Positions 48,265 to 57,247 are shown, numbered from the stretch's first letter. The stretch is 64,000 nucleotides of DNA from Candidatus Enterococcus testudinis (GCF_002140915.1 NZ_NGKU01000001.1:1103645-1167644), one strand, 5' to 3'. Notes: generated by a model from the letters alone, not told the origin. Numbers and translations are program-made.

Positions 48265-49026
48265 ATGAACAAAACACCCAATTATCTAAATGAACGGGTT
48301 TGCCTGAATATCTTGGCAAAATCAGTTGAAAATGCGCAAGCTTGTTACGAAGCAGCAGAAGGGCACGTCGTCTTAGGTGTGCTTTCGAAAAACTATTCAT
48401 CAGATGAAGCGGCCATCGAAGACATGACACGGTATCAAGCCGCAACCGATAATGCCCTTTCAGTGGGCTTAGGTGCGGGTGATCCAAATCAAAGTACCAT
48501 GGTGACTCGTATCTCAGCTAAATTACAACCGCAACATGTCAATCAAGTCTTTACAGGTGCAGCTGCCTCAAGAGCCCTGTTGGGTCAATCAGAAACCGTG
48601 ATCAACGCATTGGTTTCGCCGACAGGTAAAGTTGGCTACGTCAATATTGCAACTGGTCCGCTAAGCAGCCAACAACCCGTTGCTGAGATACCTGTCGAAA
48701 CAGCAATTGCTTTATTGAAAGATATGGGGGCAAGCTCGGTCAAATATTTCCCAATGAAAGGATTGGCCCACAAAGAAGAATTTATTGCAGTCGCAAAAGC
48801 ATGTGCCGCCCATGATTTCTATTTGGAACCAACTGGCGGTATCGATCTGGACAATTACGAAGAAATTTTGCAAATCGCTGTTGATGCAGGTGTCAAAAAA
48901 ATTATCCCGCATATTTATAGTTCGATCATTGACGGGGAAACTGGCGATACCAGACCTGAAGATGTGCAAACACTCTTAGCAATGACCAAAAATGTCCTTA
49001 AAAAGAATGGATCAATGGAGGGGTAG
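48265..49026 (+). CDS. dgaF: DgaF-family KDGP aldolase
   Basis: Aldolase of 253 residues: VVLGVLSKNYSSDEAA near the start, LGAGDPNQ, SPTGKVGYVNIATGPLS and the Schiff-base Lys candidate in SVKYFPMKG. It splits 2-keto-3-deoxygluconate-6-phosphate to pyruvate and glyceraldehyde-3-phosphate after DgaE. Tightly packed between dgaE and the kinase. Confidence 0.92.
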   Translation: MNKTPNYLNERVCLNILAKSVENAQACYEAAEGHVVLGVLSKNYSSDEAAIEDMTRYQAATDNALSVGLGAGDPNQSTMVTRISAKLQPQHVNQVFTGAAASRALLGQSETVINALVSPTGKVGYVNIATGPLSSQQPVAEIPVETAIALLKDMGASSVKYFPMKGLAHKEEFIAVAKACAAHDFYLEPTGGIDLDNYEEILQIAVDAGVKKIIPHIYSSIIDGETGDTRPEDVQTLLAMTKNVLKKNGSMEG

Positions 49027-49028
49027 CG

Positions 49029-50030
49029 ATGCGGATCGGGGCTTACGGTGAAGTGATGATGCGTTTGACGCCACCGGAATATCGAACATTAGAGCAAACC
49101 CACTCATTGCGGATGGATTTCACAGGCACTGGGGTCAACTTATTAGGCAATCTGGCCCATTTTGGGTTGGACACGAAACTGTTGACCCAAGTACCTGACA
49201 ATCGCTTAGGCGATACAGCAAAGGCCAACTTGCAAACCTATGGGATCCAGACTTCATTTGTCGGCAAACGGCACAACCACATCGGCAGCTATTTTGCAGA
49301 GGTAGGTTATGGTGCACGTCCAACATATGTCACCTATCAAAACCGCCACAATAGTTCTTTTGGCGTATCAGGACCAGATACTTATGCACTGCATGATTTT
49401 TTGGCGCAAGTCGATCTGGTACACATTTGCGGTATCTCGTTAAGTTTGACGGAGGCAACTTGGCAAACAGCATTGGCTTTAGCACAAGCGGCAAAAGCGC
49501 AACAAGTAGCAGTTTGCTTTGATTTTAATTTCCGCCCCAGCTTAAATGATGCGGCCGATCGGGCGAAGTTGAAAGAACGCTATAAAACGATTTTGCCTTA
49601 TAGCGATATCGTCTTTGGGTCAACACGTGATTTAGCTGAATTGCTGGATTACCGCAAAGTGTTCCCTGACGAAACAGATGATCAATTGATTCAATCTTTC
49701 ATGGACGTCTACGATATCAAGTGGTTTTGTGGAACGAAACGTTTGGCAGTGGCTGATCAACAATTTATCACTGGCAAAATCATCACCAAAGAAGCGGCTT
49801 ACGAAACAGATGCCCAATTGCTGCAAGTCCTTGACAGGATCGGCGCCGGTGATGCCTATGCAGCAGGGATTCTTTATGGATATGCCAATCATTGGTCCAT
49901 CGAAAAAACCGCAACGTTTGCAATCAACAATGCAGTCTTGGCGCATACTATGTTAGGGGATGTCTGTTTGACCACTGTTGAACAGGTAGAACAAGTCATG
50001 CATGCACCGGGTACAGATTTGATTCGATAG
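49029..50030 (+). CDS. PfkB-family sugar kinase (2-keto-3-deoxygluconate kinase type)
   Basis: Carbohydrate kinase of 333 residues: GEVMMRLTPPEY near the start (typical of KDG kinases), FDFNFRPSLN, and the ATP-site DRIGAGDAYAAG. It would phosphorylate KDG, covering a substrate that arrives unphosphorylated. Last gene of the operon, closed by a terminator. Confidence 0.9.
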   Translation: MRIGAYGEVMMRLTPPEYRTLEQTHSLRMDFTGTGVNLLGNLAHFGLDTKLLTQVPDNRLGDTAKANLQTYGIQTSFVGKRHNHIGSYFAEVGYGARPTYVTYQNRHNSSFGVSGPDTYALHDFLAQVDLVHICGISLSLTEATWQTALALAQAAKAQQVAVCFDFNFRPSLNDAADRAKLKERYKTILPYSDIVFGSTRDLAELLDYRKVFPDETDDQLIQSFMDVYDIKWFCGTKRLAVADQQFITGKIITKEAAYETDAQLLQVLDRIGAGDAYAAGILYGYANHWSIEKTATFAINNAVLAHTMLGDVCLTTVEQVEQVMHAPGTDLIR

Positions 50031-50032
50031 AA

Positions 50033-50082
50033 AAATACCGCAAAGTAGACTGTTTGAAACAGTTGGCTTTGCGGTATTTTTA
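50033..50082. terminator. Bidirectional terminator between kinase and tetR genes
   Basis: AAAATACCGCAAAG and CTTTGCGGTATTTT arms, with an inner ACTGTTT/AAACAGT stem and T tracts on both strands. Confidence 0.92.
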
Positions 50083-50121
50083 ATTTGATAGCAAAATTTA
50101 AGAGCACCTATTTGACAAAAA

Positions 50122-50676
50122 TCAAGCTTCAGGCGTTTCATTGATCAATCCGTGCAAGAAAAGATCGATCGCAGGAGCCATTTGATCATGGGTTTGTTGA
50201 TTGACATCCAAATGGGCTGCCAACAAGATAAACAATTGACTGGTTGCAAATTCAGCACTAACGCCACCGCGGATCTTGGTGTCGCTGGATTCAAAAAGAG
50301 TCACGATCGGTTTTTGATAATTTTCTTTCCAAAGAAGATACAATTTGAATGAGGTATCCTTAGAAACCGAATGTTGAATATCATTCATCATCATATAAAA
50401 ATTGACAGGATGCCGTCTTTTCAAAAAAGCAAACATCTCATAGATTTTCTCAGCCAATGTCAACGCAGGATCTTCTGCGATACGCCAAAGATTGACGGAT
50501 ACTTCTTGTGATAGTGTGACCATGACCTCAAAGTAAATCGCTTCTTTTCCTTTAAAATGATAATAGATATTTGGTTGTTTGATTCCTAAGGCATCTGCGA
50601 TTTGTCTTGTAGACGTACCATGATACCCTTGTTGCATAAAAAATGATTCGGCGACTTGTAAAATTTGCTCGTACAT
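50122..50676 (-). CDS. TetR-family regulator
   Basis: A 184-residue TetR protein with helix-turn-helix at about 8-52 (GYHGTSTRQIADALGIKQ, YYHFKGKEAIY) and a ligand-binding helical C-terminus. The ATG at 50676 shares one base with the crtM stop (TGATG). As the last gene of the carotenoid/ABC operon it is a likely autoregulator; HrtR, the heme sensor of hrtRBA in Lactococcus, is also TetR type. The palindrome at 54878 is its best operator candidate. Confidence 0.88.
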   Translation of the reverse strand: MYEQILQVAESFFMQQGYHGTSTRQIADALGIKQPNIYYHFKGKEAIYFEVMVTLSQEVSVNLWRIAEDPALTLAEKIYEMFAFLKRRHPVNFYMMMNDIQHSVSKDTSFKLYLLWKENYQKPIVTLFESSDTKIRGGVSAEFATSQLFILLAAHLDVNQQTHDQMAPAIDLFLHGLINETPEA

Positions 50677-51596
50677 CAATTGACCTCCAGATCGGTTTGT
50701 CGCAGCATTTTTTTTGCTGTAAACAATAATTGCAATTTGCGCTGTTTGGGCACAACTTGTTTGTGGTGTATCACTTGATAATGCTGTTTTCGAATCACGT
50801 GAAGAATCTCCTTATAAATCAAGGCTGCAGCCATCAAGGATTCTCGACAATCTTGATCGATCAAAGGCATCATCTCAAAGGATGCTTCGTATAATGACTC
50901 AGCGATCCTTGCTTCATATTCCCACAAATCAATGAAAGAATCAAGTTGATTTCCCAAGGACAAATCGTCTTGTGTCAGATTGAATGCAAGCATGGTTTCT
51001 TTTGGCAAATAGACTCTGTTCATGCGAAGATCCTCACCGATATCTCGCAAGATATTGGTTCGCTGCATCGCTTCGCCTAATTTCTTGGCGGGTTCTTGGA
51101 TCTCTTTGGCATGGCTGGACAAAATGGGCAGCAGCATCAGTCCGACACTGCCAGCAACATAATAACTATATGTCGCCAAATCCGCTTCTGTCACTGGTTG
51201 TTCAAAGGATAAATCTTGCGCTTGTCCCGTCAACAGGTCAAAGAAAGGCTGATAATCCAAATCAAACTGAATGAATGTCAGTGCTAGAGCCCGCCAAATC
51301 CTATGATCAGGATCTGAATCATAAGAATAAAGCGCCAAGCGCGCTTGGTCAGATGGTGCCTGTTTCAACACGTCAAGCTGCTGCGCCATTTGTGCCAATA
51401 ATTCTGGATCTTGGTATTCATCTACAGCATCATCCGCGCGACGACAAAAGGCATAAACCGCATAAACAGCGCGGGCTTTGTCTTTTGGTAATTGCGAAAA
51501 AGCGGTATGGAAGTTTTTCGAATGTTTTTTAATAATCGCTTCGCAATAGGCAAAGTCTTGCTGATAGGCATCAAAATCGATTTGTTTAGCGGTCAT
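50676..51596 (-). CDS. crtM: 4,4'-Diapophytoene synthase
   Basis: Squalene/phytoene synthase of 306 residues joining two farnesyl diphosphates. Aspartate-rich motifs: CRRADDAVDEYQD at about 51-63 and RTNILRDIGEDLRMNRVYLP near 182. Its start overlaps the crtN end by 11 bases. Confidence 0.94.
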   Translation of the reverse strand: MTAKQIDFDAYQQDFAYCEAIIKKHSKNFHTAFSQLPKDKARAVYAVYAFCRRADDAVDEYQDPELLAQMAQQLDVLKQAPSDQARLALYSYDSDPDHRIWRALALTFIQFDLDYQPFFDLLTGQAQDLSFEQPVTEADLATYSYYVAGSVGLMLLPILSSHAKEIQEPAKKLGEAMQRTNILRDIGEDLRMNRVYLPKETMLAFNLTQDDLSLGNQLDSFIDLWEYEARIAESLYEASFEMMPLIDQDCRESLMAAALIYKEILHVIRKQHYQVIHHKQVVPKQRKLQLLFTAKKMLRQTDLEVN

Positions 51597-53073
51597 CTCT
51601 CAAAAGCTCCTCTACTGCAAGTTTGGCGCTTTGCATCACAATTGGAACACCTGCCCCAGGATGGGTACTGCTGCCGCAGAAGTATAGACCTTCAGCATAG
51701 TCGAATTTATTATGGGGGCGATAATAATTGCTTTGTGCCAAAGTTGGTTTCAGTCCGAAAGTGGCGCCATTATAGGCATTGAAGCGCCCTTTAAACGTTT
51801 CTGGTGTATAGATTTTCTCAAATACGATATGTGCGTCGATATCATGATAAGGTGTTTTTTCTTTGATCAAGTCAATCACTTGCTGGCGGTAGTCTTGAAT
51901 TACTGAATCAGACCAATCGTTGAATTTTGATAATTCAGGAACTGGAACCAAGACATACAAGCCTTCTTGGCCAGCCGGTGCCAATGACGGATCCAGCAAA
52001 CTTGGTCGATACAGATAGAAGGAGGGGTCTTGTGGTAATTGACCGTCTTCAAAAAGATCATCGACATTTTTTTTGAAATCATCAGCAAAATAAATATTAT
52101 GGAGTGCTGTTTGATCATAAGTTTTGTCCAAACCAAGATAGAGCAAGAAGCAAGAGCAGGAATAGTCCATCGCGTCAATCTTCTTGTCTGTATATTTGCC
52201 GCGTTTGTTCTCATCAGGGATCAAAGCAGACATTGCATAAGGAAAATCAGCGCCGCAGATCACAGCATCCGCAGCAATCAGGTTGCCTGCAAAACGGATG
52301 CCTTTGGTTTGTTTGTTTTCAATGACGATTTCTTCGACAGGGCTATCGTAATGGATGGTCCCACCTAACTCTTCAAATAGTTGGGCTAGACCTTTGGCCA
52401 ATGTGTACATTCCACCTTTGATAAAGTAGACACCGTACATCAATTCGATCATCGGAATAATTGTATATAAAGAAGGACCCTGATAAGGCGAGACCCCTAT
52501 ATATAAAGTTTGAAACGCCAACGACTTGCGCAACCGATCATCTTTGACAAATTTAGAGATGGAGGAGTAGGCATCGCTGAAGGTCTTGAGCTTCAGACCT
52601 GCCCATAAGGATTTGGGATTGTAAAAGTCCCGCCATGTCCGAAAGGATTTGGTGATAAACATTTCTTTCGCAATGACATACCGTTTGTAAATATCGGCCA
52701 AGAAGGCGAAATACCCTTGTGCATCTTCTTCTGAAATGGCTTCGAGTGATTTTGTCAATTCAACCAAATCGTTAGAGAACGACAGGGATTCTTGTTCAGA
52801 AAAATGCAGATCCAACATCGGATCAACTTTTTCCATTGGGATATAATCATCAGGATCAACACCAGCAAAGGTAAAGACTTCGCGATAAATCTCTGGCATC
52901 ATCACAATCGTGGGACCCACATCAAAGGTAAATCCTTGTCCTTTGATTTGATTCATTTTTCCTCCAGGCTGACTTTCTTTTTCATATAAAGTGACTTGAT
53001 AACCTAACTTTTGCAAACGAACAGCGGCAGATAAACTAGCAACACCTGCACCGACAACAATAATCTTTTTCAT
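51586..53073 (-). CDS. crtN: 4,4'-Diapophytoene desaturase
   Basis: Carotenoid desaturase of 495 residues: FAD-binding VGAGVASLSAAVRL near residue 7, LYEKESQPGGKM, GFTFDVGPTI, and the C-terminal STHPGAGVP signature. Together with CrtM it yields yellow 4,4'-diaponeurosporene-type C30 pigment. It begins 11 bases after hrtA. Confidence 0.95.
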   Translation of the reverse strand: MKKIIVVGAGVASLSAAVRLQKLGYQVTLYEKESQPGGKMNQIKGQGFTFDVGPTIVMMPEIYREVFTFAGVDPDDYIPMEKVDPMLDLHFSEQESLSFSNDLVELTKSLEAISEEDAQGYFAFLADIYKRYVIAKEMFITKSFRTWRDFYNPKSLWAGLKLKTFSDAYSSISKFVKDDRLRKSLAFQTLYIGVSPYQGPSLYTIIPMIELMYGVYFIKGGMYTLAKGLAQLFEELGGTIHYDSPVEEIVIENKQTKGIRFAGNLIAADAVICGADFPYAMSALIPDENKRGKYTDKKIDAMDYSCSCFLLYLGLDKTYDQTALHNIYFADDFKKNVDDLFEDGQLPQDPSFYLYRPSLLDPSLAPAGQEGLYVLVPVPELSKFNDWSDSVIQDYRQQVIDLIKEKTPYHDIDAHIVFEKIYTPETFKGRFNAYNGATFGLKPTLAQSNYYRPHNKFDYAEGLYFCGSSTHPGAGVPIVMQSAKLAVEELLRDDR

Positions 53074-53084
53074 TCAAACTCCTT

Positions 53085-53786
53085 TTAGTGATCGTTAGAA
53101 TCAACTGCTTTTTTTTGATGGTCTTGTTCAGTTAGTACCCCATCTTCCATGACCAATACGCGATCGCAATAATCGATCAAACGTGTGTCATGGGTAACCA
53201 TGATGGTTGCTTTGTCTTTTTCTTTGGTTTCTCGTGCCAATATCTCGACGACTTCAATGGCTTTCTTAGAATCTAAACTTGCGGTAGGTTCATCGGCCAA
53301 AATGATCGTAGGATCATGATAAAGGGCGCGGGCAATGGCGACTCGTTGCCGTTCCCCACCAGATAAATCTTCTGGATATTTATTGACTAAGTCAGCAATC
53401 CCTAATTGTTTAAATAACGCTTCACCACTTTGCGTTTGGGTGTTTTTACTGACTTTATCGACTAATTGTAATTGTTTTTTGACCGTAAGGAAAGGCACAA
53501 GGTTCGAAGCTTGTAAAATAAAGCCAATTTCTTTAAAACGAGTGGCAGCCCGCTGTTTTTCTTTTTGTTCACTGAAGGACTCTCCGTTGATCAAAACGTG
53601 TCCTTTTGAAGGTGATTGCAGACCACCGGCGATCGTCAAGAAGGTACTTTTACCTGATCCTGAAGGACCGATGATGGCCACAAATTCGCCTTTTTCAACG
53701 GAAAAATTGGTTTCTTTCAACGCTTCGATGGTGGTATCGCCATCTTTGAATGATTTTTCTACTTGTTTAAACTCGATTGCACGCAT
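53085..53786 (-). CDS. hrtA: ABC transporter ATPase, HrtA-like
   Basis: MacB/LolD-type ATPase of 233 residues: Walker A GPSGSGKST at 40-48, signature LSGGERQRVA near 141, Walker B IILADEPT and a switch His in MVTHD. With the next permease it resembles the heme-efflux HrtA. It lies 11-12 bases from both neighbours. Confidence 0.88.
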   Translation of the reverse strand: MRAIEFKQVEKSFKDGDTTIEALKETNFSVEKGEFVAIIGPSGSGKSTFLTIAGGLQSPSKGHVLINGESFSEQKEKQRAATRFKEIGFILQASNLVPFLTVKKQLQLVDKVSKNTQTQSGEALFKQLGIADLVNKYPEDLSGGERQRVAIARALYHDPTIILADEPTASLDSKKAIEVVEILARETKEKDKATIMVTHDTRLIDYCDRVLVMEDGVLTEQDHQKKAVDSNDH

Positions 53787-53798
53787 ATTATTTTCCTC

Positions 53799-54863
53799 CT
53801 ATCCAATGGCTTTCAACGGATCGATTTTGACGATGGTGCGTACTGAGAAGAAGGCACCGATTATGGCGATCACGATCATCAGTAGACTCAACACGACATA
53901 AAATAGCCAATTGATTTGGAAAGGGACGCTTGCCGGAAGAATCAGCGCGGTGCCAAAGGTGACCGCAACGCCTAGCAGCACACCGCAAGCAGCCAATAAG
54001 AAAGTCTGTGCAATCACTGAATAGGAAATATAGCGGCTGGAGATTCCTTGGGCTTTCATTACCCCAAAAATATCAGCCTTTTGCATGGTTAATACGTAAA
54101 TGAAAATCCCAATCACAATTGCAGCGATCACAATCAAAAAGCCGATCATAAAGCCAAAGGTCAATACTTGGGCACTGTATCCTGGCAATTCATTGATAAA
54201 GTCGCTGATTGGTGTGGTCACCAAATCATCTGGAAGATCATGGACATCTCCACGAATCACAATGGCGTTGATTCTGGCTTGGTCACTGTCATCTTGGGTC
54301 TCGAAACGGATTTCTTGATAAGCCCCAATAGACGTATAGAAGACAGGGGCCACGTTAAAGCGAGCATCATCGGTAAAGCCGACAATCGTCAATTCTTTGT
54401 CGCTACCGGCCAATTGCACCGTGTCACCGATGGCAAGTCCATATTCATCTGCGACACTGCTATCAGCTACCGCTTCATCGTCCGATGAAAAAAGGTCGCC
54501 TTCAGTGATATCTGGTGTCAAAAACTGATCGGGATCAATGCCAAAGAAACTGACATTGATCTTTTCTTGACTGTCTTCTTTGGTCACGACACCAGCAGTT
54601 TGCGCCAGCAGCGCTTTTTCGTCAGCGTCGATTTCGTCAAACGTACTTCTAGGAATCATTGACATATTGAGATTGTCATTGGCCTCTTCTGTTAAAACGA
54701 TTTGCGACGCATCCCATTTGTCGACAGCTGTCCGATTATCTTGGGCTAAACCATAAGCCAACCCCGTTAAGAAAAAGACCAGATAAGCAATTAAAAACAT
54801 GACCCCTGCGACAAGGGCATAACGTAATTTTGAATGGCGTATTTCATTGATTGCCAAAAACAT
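53799..54863 (-). CDS. hrtB: ABC transporter permease, HrtB-like (FtsX family)
   Basis: A 354-residue FtsX-family permease: one N-terminal helix, a large extracellular domain (about 40-225), and three C-terminal helices. The first residues, MFLAINEIRHSKLRY and the GLAYGLAQDNRTAVDKW segment, closely follow HrtB proteins, which extract heme from the membrane. The second ATG (54863) has correct spacing to AGGAGGA. First gene of the operon. Confidence 0.85.
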   Translation of the reverse strand: MFLAINEIRHSKLRYALVAGVMFLIAYLVFFLTGLAYGLAQDNRTAVDKWDASQIVLTEEANDNLNMSMIPRSTFDEIDADEKALLAQTAGVVTKEDSQEKINVSFFGIDPDQFLTPDITEGDLFSSDDEAVADSSVADEYGLAIGDTVQLAGSDKELTIVGFTDDARFNVAPVFYTSIGAYQEIRFETQDDSDQARINAIVIRGDVHDLPDDLVTTPISDFINELPGYSAQVLTFGFMIGFLIVIAAIVIGIFIYVLTMQKADIFGVMKAQGISSRYISYSVIAQTFLLAACGVLLGVAVTFGTALILPASVPFQINWLFYVVLSLLMIVIAIIGAFFSVRTIVKIDPLKAIG

Positions 54864-54877
54864 AAACATTCCTCCTA

Positions 54878-54901
54878 TGATTTTATCAAGTGATAAAATC
54901 A
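54878..54901 (-). promoter_or_regulatory. 24-bp palindromic operator candidate
   Basis: Eleven-base arms TGATTTTATCA and TGATAAAATCA are perfect complements around a two-base centre, lying directly upstream of the hrtB ribosome-binding site. Its symmetry fits a TetR dimer. No clear promoter could be fixed for this strand. Confidence 0.8.
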
Positions 54902-54992
54902 CTGTATCATGTCGGTTCATCAATGAGAAATAAATTGCTTGATTCCTTCGATAAATAGTCAATCATTATTGTGTTGATTCGTTAAATAAAAA

Positions 54993-55021
54993 TTGTTTTT
55001 TTGCTGTGAAACTGAGATAAT
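54993..55021 (+). promoter_or_regulatory. Promoter of the ChW-repeat protein gene
   Basis: TTGTTT (54993-54998), 17-base spacer, GATAAT (55016-55021). Confidence 0.65.
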
Positions 55022-55045
55022 AAACTGAAAAAAGGAGGGGTTTAA

Positions 55046-55744
55046 GTGAAAAAGTCATTGTTGGTTCTCTCACTGTTGTTTGTTTTCTTTGTCGCTCCGA
55101 TCACGGGTCAAGCGGCGTCAAATCCGACTGTCACGTACCAAAGTTCCTTGCAAAAATCGGGTTGGCAAAGTTGGCAATCAAATGGCAAGACTTCGGGGAC
55201 TACGGGTCAAAATAAGCGTTTAGAAGCGATCAAGCTAAAAATCAGCAATACAAAGGTTAATGGCAATATTGAATATAAAGCTTATAGCCAAAAACAAGGT
55301 TGGGACAAAACCTACCGCTCTAACGGTACAGTTGCGGGGACGACTGGCAAAAATCTGCGGATGGAAGCAATCCAAATTCGTTTAACGGGGGATCTAGCCA
55401 AAAAATATGATGTATATTATCGTGTCAATATTCCGCAATATGGCTGGTTAGGTTGGGCCAAGAATGGCGCACAAGCTGGCAGCTCTGGGTTGAGTTTTCA
55501 GGTTGAAGCCATACAAGTGAAATTGGTCAAAAAAGGCAGCAAAGCACCGGGCAGTGTCACCAATCCTTTTCACAATGGCACCAAGAAATATGTCGATTCT
55601 AAAGGAAATGGAACGATTAAAGGTTCTTCTGCCAAAATTTTCCATTTGCCCGGCAGTCAATATTATAAACAAACCACCAAACCAATAAAATATTTCAAAA
55701 CTGAGGTGGAAGCGGTGAAAGCCGGTTTTCGACCAGCAAAATAA
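55046..55744 (+). CDS. Secreted protein with three ChW repeats and a sunset domain
   Basis: A 232-residue exported protein. Residues 1-24 are a signal peptide (KK, hydrophobic core, GQAAS cleavage region). Three ChW-type repeats follow, each with a GW and a later LEAI/MEAI/VEAI segment: about 30-65 (SGWQSWQSNG), 74-110 (QGWDKTYRSNG) and 119-155 (YGWLGWAKNG). The last 50 residues (GTIKGSSAKIFHLPGSQYY, then EVEAVKAGFRPA) match the small domain found at the end of some nucleases and surface proteins. A role at the cell surface is likely; no enzyme active site is present. GTG start after AAAGGAGGGG. Confidence 0.85.
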   Translation: MKKSLLVLSLLFVFFVAPITGQAASNPTVTYQSSLQKSGWQSWQSNGKTSGTTGQNKRLEAIKLKISNTKVNGNIEYKAYSQKQGWDKTYRSNGTVAGTTGKNLRMEAIQIRLTGDLAKKYDVYYRVNIPQYGWLGWAKNGAQAGSSGLSFQVEAIQVKLVKKGSKAPGSVTNPFHNGTKKYVDSKGNGTIKGSSAKIFHLPGSQYYKQTTKPIKYFKTEVEAVKAGFRPAK

Positions 55745-55745
55745 A

Positions 55746-56387
55746 TCAACCAGTCTGCGGACTGGTTTTTTTGATTTGCTGATATATACTGTTGAAAGAT
55801 TCTTCAAAGGCTTGGAGATCGTTGATTTTCTGAGTGATTTCCGCTAAGCCTTGGCTGTTTTTTTGGTAAGGCAGCCAAAGCTGGAAACGACGATTTGTGA
55901 CATATTTATTGGCAATATATTGATAAGCTTCTTGCCTCAATTGATCTGGATGATTGATGCCTTTGACATGGAGGGCATAGCTCAAGGTGCGGGTCAAAAT
56001 CCGTTGGAAATCCAAATCTCGGTCAGCCTCAGCAATAATTTTACCGTATATGGATCGCGGTTCAGTGGCTAATGAGGCACGATGATCTTCCACTGCCTCC
56101 CCAATCAACTGAATGCGCGGACCAGAGAAAAACTGAGGCAAATGAGGATCTGCCATAACAATGGCTTTCGACGTCGCTTCATGATTTTTGCGCCCGTCAC
56201 GCATGCCAGTATCATGATAGGCCGCAACTGTATAGACGATATCGAAATTCACATGTAAGTCTGTCGCAATCTCAAAACTGTTTTGGATTACTTGGTATAC
56301 ATGTTCTGGAGAATGACTTGGATCAAATGGCAGATAGAGCGGAATGATCTTCTCTTCAATATAAGCTTTCAATGCCGGATTGATCAC
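55746..56387 (-). CDS. HD-domain phosphohydrolase
   Basis: A 213-residue HD protein: early His in SPEHVYQV near 29, HD pair in AAYHDTGM at 58-59, and the later EDHRAS and EADRDLDFQRI metal-site parts. The GTG at 56387 with AAGGAGCAG upstream overlaps the DapA-like stop codon; a longer upstream frame has no support. Substrate unknown; such small HD proteins often act on nucleotides. Confidence 0.85.
   Translation of the reverse strand: MINPALKAYIEEKIIPLYLPFDPSHSPEHVYQVIQNSFEIATDLHVNFDIVYTVAAYHDTGMRDGRKNHEATSKAIVMADPHLPQFFSGPRIQLIGEAVEDHRASLATEPRSIYGKIIAEADRDLDFQRILTRTLSYALHVKGINHPDQLRQEAYQYIANKYVTNRRFQLWLPYQKNSQGLAEITQKINDLQAFEESFNSIYQQIKKTSPQTG
55748..55772 (+). terminator. Terminator after ChW gene
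   Basis: AACCAGTC/GACTGGTT hairpin with seven T residues; it overlaps the 3' end of the convergent HD-domain gene. Confidence 0.88.
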
Positions 56388-57247
56388 AGTACTGCTCCTT
56401 CTACGTGGGTCATGCCTAAGGGGTTGCGGCAAGCGCCAAAGCTGGAATACTTGGCAGTTAATTGTGCTTTCAACCATGGCAAATAACTGATAGTTTTGGT
56501 CGGATCGCCAGCAGCTGCCGTTGTGATACGCAGCCATGCTGGATCGTCGGTATTGAGATCTTTCGAATGCGTGAGCACCTGCCAACACTGAATGATTTCT
56601 TGTGGACAAAGGTTGCCAGCCATAGAAGACAAGCCGTTGAAGCCCAGTTGGACTTTTTGGATCAACTCTTGCTCCCCACCAGCATAAAAACGAAAGTCAG
56701 CAGAGAGGGTGGATGTGATTGCGGCAATTCGCTGCACATCGCCGGCTTCCTTCAGGCCAATAACACGCGGATCTTTGGCGAGGGTATACAAGCTTTCCAC
56801 ACTCAAATCAAAACCGGTACGCCGCGGATTATTATAGAGGATCACAGGCTTGTTCGCTGCTTGGATCAGACCCTTTGCATAAGCAATGGCTTCGGTTTGC
56901 GTAGGACAAAGATAGGGAGGGAATCCAAGTACGATACCGCTGATACTTGATCTCGCTATATGGGCAGCTAATCGTTGGGCTTCTTGGTAGCGAATGGCTG
57001 CAACGCCAAAAAGCAATTCAACCTCTTCCGAGAATCTAGATTCAGCAGCAAGTGCATCGATCAAGCTGATTTTCTCTGTGACCGTCAAGCTGTGTTGTTC
57101 ACCTGTCGAACCGCAGATCAAAAATGAGCGAATCCCTTCTTCTTGTAAACGAAGGATATGATCGATGGTCGCTTGCTGATCCAGTTGTTCGTGGGCATCA
57201 AAAGCAGTCGGTACAGCAACGTGTAGTGTATGTGTCAGTGGGTTCAT
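56384..57247 (-). CDS. Dihydrodipicolinate synthase/N-acetylneuraminate lyase family protein
   Basis: Class I aldolase of 287 residues: GSTGE at 46-50, Tyr138 in YNNPRRTG and Schiff-base Lys166 in GLKEAGD. The family includes DapA, NanA and KDG aldolases; the Arg in the NPRRTG loop is closer to DapA, but the gene is not with other lysine genes and is translationally coupled to an HD phosphohydrolase. The ATG at 57247 is preferred by spacing to AAAGG. Confidence 0.85.
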   Translation of the reverse strand: MNPLTHTLHVAVPTAFDAHEQLDQQATIDHILRLQEEGIRSFLICGSTGEQHSLTVTEKISLIDALAAESRFSEEVELLFGVAAIRYQEAQRLAAHIARSSISGIVLGFPPYLCPTQTEAIAYAKGLIQAANKPVILYNNPRRTGFDLSVESLYTLAKDPRVIGLKEAGDVQRIAAITSTLSADFRFYAGGEQELIQKVQLGFNGLSSMAGNLCPQEIIQCWQVLTHSKDLNTDDPAWLRITTAAAGDPTKTISYLPWLKAQLTAKYSSFGACRNPLGMTHVEGAVL

